Shown here: positions 59,105 to 64,000 of the stretch, in pieces
Layout: the number at the start of each line of letters is the position of its first letter
Position numbering within the stretch: the stretch's first letter is position 1
Source: SXWH01 sp014189875
GTDB lineage: Bacteria > Verrucomicrobiota > Verrucomicrobiia > Chthoniobacterales > Chthoniobacteraceae
Direction of reading: 5' to 3'
DNA length: 64,000 nt
NCBI GenBank assembly: GCA_044237855.1
Contig: JBIIEM010000002.1
Coordinates: 1 to 64,000 of the forward strand
The notes under the pieces: generated by a model
What the model saw: only the letters and a program-made list of their open reading frames with translations
Database searches by the model: none
Told to the model about the DNA's origin: nothing
Position numbers and translations under genes: made by a program

Positions 59105-61237
59105 ATGTCCGATCCTTTTCACATTGCCGCGCGCGCCCTGAGATCCGGCAGGCGGATCTGTGCGGATTGCGGGGTTCGCTTCCAGCTCAGCCACGAAGCA
59201 ACCGGCGAGGTCGAATACTGCGACGCCTGCCGCACGCGGCGCGCGCGGCTGATCGAGCGGCTTGCGGACAAATTCCACGTCATTCCCAAAGAGGCCGTCC
59301 CGATACCCCGCGCGGACGCGAACAACCTCCAGAAGTGCGCGGACTGCGGAAAGGAGTTCCAGCCGAACGCCCGCGGCATGCCTCTCGATCACTGCTGCGA
59401 AGAATGCCACGGCAAGCGGATGAACCTCGTGGACAACATCGCGCTTCAGACATTCAAAGGCTGGCACTCGACGAAGAAGCCGAAAGAGCGCGCGAAGGCG
59501 AAGCGCCTGTGGCGTTACGCGCTGATCCTTGCCGCGATCGGAGGTGCCCTTTGGTTTGCCGCACCTCCCGCACGCAAGGCGTATCACGGCTGGCGTGAGA
59601 AAAAGCACTTTGCCCGGGCAACCGCCTATTATGCGAAAGGCGATTACCGCCACGCGATGATTGATGCGAGAAACGCCCTTATCTTCAATTGGGACAATAC
59701 CGAGGCCATCCGGATGATGGCAAAAACGTGCGAGGCCCTGCACTCTCCGCAGGCGCTCGAGTGGCGCGCCCGGTTCGCACAACTCGTCCCGAACGACCTG
59801 GAAAATTCCCTCGGCTGGGCGGCTGCCGCCATCCGTGCCGGCGACTATCCATCCGCCGACCGCATCCTGAAGCAGATCCCCTACGCCGATCACGACACCG
59901 CGACGTTCCACCACCTCTCCGCTTTGCTCGCCCTCAACCGGCGCGATTCCATCAAGGCCGAATACCACTGGGCGGAAGCTGCAAAGCTTAACCCCGCCGA
60001 CGATGGCTACAAGCTCAACATGGCCGCGTTGCGCCTCAAGCTCGGCTCCGCCAGCGAACGCACCAACGCCCTCGACTTGCTGGGCCAGCTCAGCGTCAGC
60101 TCCAAGGAACGCCTCCCAGCGATGCGCGCACTCCTCTCCGACGCAATCCGCCACGGCGAGCACGCTCACGCCCGGCAGCTCGCCATCGCGCTCGCCGAGG
60201 ATCAGAAGGACCAGAAGGCGCTCTTTTCTGACAAGCTCCTGCGCCTCGCCACGCTCAACATCCTCCAGGATCCTGATTTTCCAATCTGGCGTGCGCGACT
60301 CGAAGCCGAGAGCGCCGACCGCCCGGAGAGCGCCTACGAACTGCTGATCTGGATGAATCGGAACGGCTTCGCCAAGGATGTCCCCGCGCTGATTCCGAAG
60401 CTCAAGCAGGAAGACATCATGCGCCCGCCGCTCTCCATCGCAGTGGCCGATTCCTACGCAGTCCTGCGGGACTGGTCGAACCTGCAGAAGCTCCTGAAGG
60501 CCGCAAAGTGGGGCAACATGGATTACGTCCGCCTCGCCACCCTCGCGTGGGCGCTACAGAATTCCGAGGATCGTAATGGTGCCGCAAGCATGTGGAAAAA
60601 TGCCTTGAACGCCGCCGAATCGCGCCTCGAACGCATGGAGACACTCGCGCGCTCCGCCATCTCGTGGGGCTGGAACGACCGCGCCGAGGAAGCGCTTTGG
60701 AAAATCACTACCTTCAGCGTCCAAAGCCCCACGTGGGTGCTCCAGGCACTGTGGAACAGGACGCTCCAGCGCGGCGACACCGACAAGCTGCGCACCATCG
60801 CCCGCCTCATGCTCCAGGCCAATCCCAAGGGCGTCACCGCGCGCAACAACTACATCTTCCTCTCGCTCCTCAAGCGCACAGAGGAAGGCTCTCCGCATCT
60901 CGCCGCAGAGACACTCTACAAGGAAAATCCGACCAACCCGACCGTCGTCTCCACCTACGGACTCTCGCTCTTCCTCCTCGGCCGCGCCCGCGCAGCGGAA
61001 GAAGTCATGGAGACGCTGCAGCCCGCGCAACTCCGCGAACCGTCCCTCGCCATCTACTACGGCATCTTCCTCGCTGGCGCAAAACGTGGGGCAAAGGCGG
61101 AGGAATACTTCCAGTTGGCCGAGAAAAATTACCGCCTCCTCCCCGAGGAACAGGCCCTCAAGGATCGCGTGCTGCAAAAAGCCCCCGCCCCGCCGCCGAA
61201 AAAAGCGCCATCCACGCCGCAGCCTGCGGGCAAGTGA
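59105..61237 (+). CDS. Zinc-ribbon/TPR membrane protein of unknown function
   Basis: 710 residues. Two treble-clef zinc ribbons open it: RRICADCGVRF.. with EYCDACRTR (residues 17-42) and KCADCGKEFQ with CCEECHGKR (77-103). One membrane helix (YALILAAIGGALWFAAPPA) lies near 140. The rest is a TPR superhelix (AYYAKGDYRHAMIDARNALI is a clear TPR). The end is a Pro-rich tail. Zinc ribbons on the cytoplasmic side with TPRs outside would suit a protein-protein scaffold spanning the membrane. I know no named family. A 5'-truncated paralogue lies at 57238. Confidence 0.75.
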   Translation: MSDPFHIAARALRSGRRICADCGVRFQLSHEATGEVEYCDACRTRRARLIERLADKFHVIPKEAVPIPRADANNLQKCADCGKEFQPNARGMPLDHCCEECHGKRMNLVDNIALQTFKGWHSTKKPKERAKAKRLWRYALILAAIGGALWFAAPPARKAYHGWREKKHFARATAYYAKGDYRHAMIDARNALIFNWDNTEAIRMMAKTCEALHSPQALEWRARFAQLVPNDLENSLGWAAAAIRAGDYPSADRILKQIPYADHDTATFHHLSALLALNRRDSIKAEYHWAEAAKLNPADDGYKLNMAALRLKLGSASERTNALDLLGQLSVSSKERLPAMRALLSDAIRHGEHAHARQLAIALAEDQKDQKALFSDKLLRLATLNILQDPDFPIWRARLEAESADRPESAYELLIWMNRNGFAKDVPALIPKLKQEDIMRPPLSIAVADSYAVLRDWSNLQKLLKAAKWGNMDYVRLATLAWALQNSEDRNGAASMWKNALNAAESRLERMETLARSAISWGWNDRAEEALWKITTFSVQSPTWVLQALWNRTLQRGDTDKLRTIARLMLQANPKGVTARNNYIFLSLLKRTEEGSPHLAAETLYKENPTNPTVVSTYGLSLFLLGRARAAEEVMETLQPAQLREPSLAIYYGIFLAGAKRGAKAEEYFQLAEKNYRLLPEEQALKDRVLQKAPAPPPKKAPSTPQPAGK

Positions 61238-61291
61238 TTGGAAGGTTTTCTTCAAAGCTCGGCGCGGCCCGTAACGCGGACAATCCGGTCC

Positions 61292-61450
61292 TCAGAGCCC
61301 GCGCACGAATCGCCTCACACTCCCAGCATCCGCGGAAAAAGGCGCATCACTCGGTGAGCCGAGTTGCTCGACCGCCTTGCGCGCGATCTTGGTGATCATT
61401 TCCGCAGGCATCTGCTGGATTTCCTGTGCGACGGCAAACGTGGTGACGAG
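61292..61450 (-). pseudogene. Possible 3' relic of an unknown gene
   Basis: A minus-strand frame reads VAQEIQQMPAEMITKIARKA then VEQLGSPSDAPFSADAGSVR and ends RFVRGL, stop at 61292. It has the composition of a real helical C-terminus, but no start or family can be seen, and upstream it dissolves. Otherwise 61238-61564 shows nothing. Confidence 0.25.
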
Positions 61451-61564
61451 AGCGGGAAGAGGGGATCAGTTTCATGGCTTTCATGATTGCGAATCCAGAC
61501 TCCGGGAAAAGATCACATGTTACGAAAACCTTCCGTCTTTTCCCGCGCCCGATACTTTCTGCGC

Positions 61565-61915
61565 ATGGACGAAGCACTGAACGCCGGACTGAAAAAAGCC
61601 GCCATCGCCACCGCCGAGCGCCACATCTTCCTCTGCATGGGCCCGGATTGCTGCGCGCCCGCCGACGCGGAAATCGTCTGGGAGCACATCAAACGCCGCG
61701 TGCGCGAGACCTCGCTGCGCGCCATGCGAACGAAGGCGCAATGCCTCCGCATCTGCACCGGCGGCCCGTGGCTCGTCGTCTATCCCGAAGGCACGTGGTA
61801 CGGCGGCATCACGACCGATCGCTTCGAGCGGATCTTGCAGCAGCACCTCATCGGCGGCATCCCCGTCGCGGAATGGATCACCGCGACGAACTGCCTCGGC
61901 TGCCGCGGAAAGTGA
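61565..61915 (+). CDS. Small 2Fe-2S ferredoxin-like protein
   Basis: 116 residues from the ATG at 61565. It has the thioredoxin-like ferredoxin fold: HIFLCMGPDCCAPADAEIVW, then MRTKAQCLRICTGGPWLVVY and PEGTWYGGITTDRFERIL. Cys at 24 and 29 (or 30) with Cys at 58 and 62 match the C-x4-5-C ... C-x3-C cluster of this family (NuoE-like ferredoxins). A further CLGC lies near the C-terminus. The family is probably an electron carrier or sensor; the partner is unknown. Confidence 0.8.
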   Translation: MDEALNAGLKKAAIATAERHIFLCMGPDCCAPADAEIVWEHIKRRVRETSLRAMRTKAQCLRICTGGPWLVVYPEGTWYGGITTDRFERILQQHLIGGIPVAEWITATNCLGCRGK

Positions 61916-61923
61916 AGGCGTCG

Positions 61924-61992
61924 GTAGCCGGGACTTTCCAGTCCCGGCATTCGCAAAGCTTGGGAGCGCCGGGACTGGAAAGTCCCGGCTAC
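61924..61992. repeat. Double palindrome with 25-base arms
   Basis: Left arm 61924-61948 and right arm 61968-61992 are perfect complements (start GTAGCCGGGACTTTCCAGTC; end GACTGGAAAGTCCCGGCTAC). Each arm is itself palindromic, CCGGGACTttCCAGTCCCGG. The right arm overlaps the stop of the kinase gene. It can terminate both genes. Confidence 0.9.
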
Positions 61993-62744
61993 AGAACCGC
62001 CGCGCGCAGTGCGTCCATCCGCCGCGCAAGCTCCGCACCCCGCATCCAGCTCGTCCGAACCGCCCACCACACGCGCGGGATTCCGCGCGGGACACGCAGC
62101 AGTCCCGCGAGCGATGCGATGATCTCGCCCCGCCCGTAGCCTTCGAGAAATGCCGTCGCCAGCGGCAGCCACTCGTCGCGCGCGCAGCGTCCGCACACAT
62201 CCTGGAGCATCACGAGCAGATCGTCCGCATGACGGCGCGCCTCCGACAGTTCGCGATGATGCCGCATTTCAAAATCCACCAGCCGTGCGCGACCCGTCTT
62301 GGCATCGAACAAAAAATTTCCCGTGTGCGGATCGCCGTGGCTCCACGCCGCGCCGTGATGCCTCGAATGCAGGCGGTGCGCGCGGCGCAGTTCCGCACCC
62401 GCGGCCGCGAGATGCGCAGGCCGCAGCATGCCGGCTGCGAGTTCCTGCGACAGGTCACGGCCGGGCAGCACGGAGACCGACGGATGACCATCCCGGGCGC
62501 ACACCGCCGTGAACTCCGGCGCGTGCAGCAGCCGGAAGCAATCCACCTCCCACGCGCGCCACTCATTATCGTCCGCAATCGCCTCCACCGGATTGCGCGC
62601 GAGTCGGAAGAACGCATTCGCCACGCGCATCACCAGCCACGCCGCGGGCCGCCTGCGCTTCGGCATCATCGCGTGCCCCCCGCACTCCGCGCACAGATCC
62701 GCGCGCTGCATCATCGCATCGTCATCAGTGAGCAGTGATCCCAT
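61989..62744 (-). CDS. Small lipopolysaccharide-kinase-like protein
   Basis: 251 residues. An N-terminal CAECGGHAMMPKR resembles a zinc knuckle. The rest is a compact kinase fold: WEVDCFRLLHAPEF, then SHGDPHTGNFLFDAKTGRAR near 140, with catalytic Asp in HGDPHTGN and the metal-binding Asp in LVDFEMRHHRE. That pattern (HGDxHxxN ... VDFE) is shared by Kdo/lipopolysaccharide kinases, choline kinases and BUD32. Length and the E after DF point to the small LPS-kinase-like group. Substrate unknown. The stop overlaps the palindrome at 61924. Confidence 0.7.
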   Translation of the reverse strand: MGSLLTDDDAMMQRADLCAECGGHAMMPKRRRPAAWLVMRVANAFFRLARNPVEAIADDNEWRAWEVDCFRLLHAPEFTAVCARDGHPSVSVLPGRDLSQELAAGMLRPAHLAAAGAELRRAHRLHSRHHGAAWSHGDPHTGNFLFDAKTGRARLVDFEMRHHRELSEARRHADDLLVMLQDVCGRCARDEWLPLATAFLEGYGRGEIIASLAGLLRVPRGIPRVWWAVRTSWMRGAELARRMDALRAAVL

Positions 62745-62820
62745 TCGCGTGAAAATACTGGTGCGACCGGCGGAAAATCAAACGCAGAAAATCACCGCGG
62801 CGCGTTCCCGTCCCCGCCCC

Positions 62821-64000
62821 CTATCGCGCCGCGTCCGCCGCCTGCACCGCGCGAACCTCCGCACCCTCCACAAGTGAATCCGGCGGGTTCACGATCACGC
62901 GATCCGCAGCGGTCACGCCTTCGATCACCTCGACCGACGATCCGAAATCACGCCCCAGGCCGACCTTCCTCAGCCGCACACGGTTGTCCGCACCGACAAT
63001 GCCGACCATCGTGCCCTCGACTCGGAAAAGCAGCGCATTCGCGGGAATCGTGAGCACGGCGTCCGGCTTCGCATCCTTGAAGCGCACCTGCACGTAGCTT
63101 CCTGCGAGCATCCCGCCCTTCGCGTTGTCCACTTCCAGTTCGGTGAGCAGCGTGCGCGATGCGGCGTCAAGCGTCTCCGCGGTTCGCACGATCTTCGCCT
63201 CGATCACACGTCCCGCATTTTCCGCCAGCGTGATCTCTGCGGTCTGCCCAGTCGCGATTGCACGCGTGTAATTTTGCGGGACACGCACGAAGACGCGCAG
63301 CTTCTCCGACTGCGCAACACGGAAAAGCTCACGCCCTGCACCCGCCGTCACGAGCTGGCCCACATCGAGCGTGCGCATCGTGACCGTCCCGGCAAATGGC
63401 GCGGTGATTTTTGCAAAGCCGAGCATCTCCTCCGCGCGCTGCACCTTCGCGCTTGCGGCATCCGCACCCGCCTTCTTCAGCGCGAGGTCGGCCATCTTTT
63501 CTTCCGCCTCCTGCGCGCTCACGGTCCGCGCACCGAGCATGTCCTTCCACCGCTTTGCAGTCGTGGCCGCAAGCGTGCGCGCTGCCTCGGCCTGCGCGAG
63601 TTCGGCGCGCGCCTGAGCGAGATCGCGCACGACCTCGGGCGTGTCGAGTTCGGCGAGGAGCTGATCCTTTTCGACATGTGTGCCGATGTCCACCAGCCAG
63701 CGGCGCACGTAGCCGTTTGCGCGCGCATGGATCGCCGCCTCGGTGAGCGCCTTCACCTCGCCCGAGAAAGTGATCTGCGGCGCGGCCTTCGCAGGCGCGG
63801 GCGCGATGACATTCACCGTCAGCATCGCGAGTTCGCGCGTCTCCCTCCGCACCGTCGAGCGCTCGCGCCACCGCGGGATAAACCCGATCGCAAATGCAAC
63901 GACCACCACGATCAGCCCACCGTAAAAAAGTTTGCCCGGACGAAAGCCCGGCGGCCGCGCCGGTTTGCGCCACGCCGTGAAATCGCCACGCGGTGAATTA
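62821..64000 (-). CDS. RND-type efflux periplasmic adaptor, 5' end beyond the window
   Basis: At least 393 codons. The frame is open to the window edge and reads FTAWRKPARPPGFRPGKLFY, then the membrane helix GGLIVVVVAFAIGFIPRW. Then the barrel-sandwich and coiled-coil: TFSGEVKALTEAAIHARANG, helices about residues 130-190, FAKITAPFAGTVTMRTLDVG and GTMVGIVGADNRVRLRKVGL. It ends with a small membrane-proximal domain. Adaptors of this type join an inner-membrane RND pump to an outer-membrane channel; the pump gene is probably next, downstream or upstream of this window. Confidence 0.88.
   Translation of the reverse strand, partial: NSPRGDFTAWRKPARPPGFRPGKLFYGGLIVVVVAFAIGFIPRWRERSTVRRETRELAMLTVNVIAPAPAKAAPQITFSGEVKALTEAAIHARANGYVRRWLVDIGTHVEKDQLLAELDTPEVVRDLAQARAELAQAEAARTLAATTAKRWKDMLGARTVSAQEAEEKMADLALKKAGADAASAKVQRAEEMLGFAKITAPFAGTVTMRTLDVGQLVTAGAGRELFRVAQSEKLRVFVRVPQNYTRAIATGQTAEITLAENAGRVIEAKIVRTAETLDAASRTLLTELEVDNAKGGMLAGSYVQVRFKDAKPDAVLTIPANALLFRVEGTMVGIVGADNRVRLRKVGLGRDFGSSVEVIEGVTAADRVIVNPPDSLVEGAEVRAVQAADAAR

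Noticed and set aside
1..64000. tRNA, rRNA or riboswitch
   Set aside because: No cloverleaf, rRNA signature or riboswitch core was recognised by eye; small RNAs cannot be excluded without a covariance search.

Overview
The window is GC-rich bacterial chromosome, most like a member of the Verrucomicrobia / PVC group. The reasons are a secreted DUF1080 (3-keto-disaccharide hydrolase) protein, three PEP-CTERM proteins plus an exosortase, VCBS-repeat and PVC-type cytochrome relics, a dnaK-groES-groEL cluster, and many palindromic intergenic repeats. No rRNA, tRNA or CRISPR array was seen, so genus-level placement is not possible.

Layout. 0-6.2 kb: DUF1080 protein, a VCBS-repeat gene relic joined to an IS630 transposase start, then a GH130 phosphorylase and a GT4-type glycosyltransferase (minus strand). 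6.4-10.7 kb: groL, groS and dnaK (minus strand). 11-17 kb: UvrD/PcrA helicase, AsmA/TamB-like protein, Gfo/Idh oxidoreductase. 17.4-21.3 kb: a cytochrome relic, a decayed ParDE pair and a VapBC-like pair lodged between two copies of the 5' end of dinG, then dinG. 21.4-30.6 kb: lipoprotein, trypsin-like protease, FtsX permease plus membrane fusion protein, lnt, a DegT aminotransferase, a Dabb protein, nuoA. 30.7-33.6 kb: lipoprotein, ruvA, bioA.

33.6-49.5 kb is the most interesting part. A four-gene lipid cluster (CDP-alcohol phosphatidyltransferase, lysophospholipid-type acyltransferase, CdsA homologue, alpha/beta hydrolase-methyltransferase fusion) recalls the E. coli ynbABCD operon. Its last gene, a PAP2 plus dual-specificity phosphatase (YnbD-like), has a nonsense codon and is split in two by about 10 kb of inserted DNA. 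The insert starts with a transposase relic and carries what looks like a complete zinc-starvation island: a perfect Zur-like palindrome, two PEP-CTERM surface proteins, two COG0523 (G3E) GTPases, DUF1826, a ZnuA-like binding protein, a WD40 protein, a DUF1980 protein, a prepilin-like protein and a Fur-family regulator.

49.7-64 kb: DsbD-like domain protein, secreted hydrolases (alpha/beta and S9 peptidase), exosortase, a PEP-CTERM protein, two paralogous TPR proteins, a 2Fe-2S ferredoxin-like protein, a small kinase and the 3' part of an RND membrane fusion protein that runs off the window.

Intergenic DNA is unusually structured. At least five copies of one element have arms made of 7-base units starting GTT, inverted around a conserved GC-rich core. 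Two copies of another nested palindrome and several single hairpins are also present.
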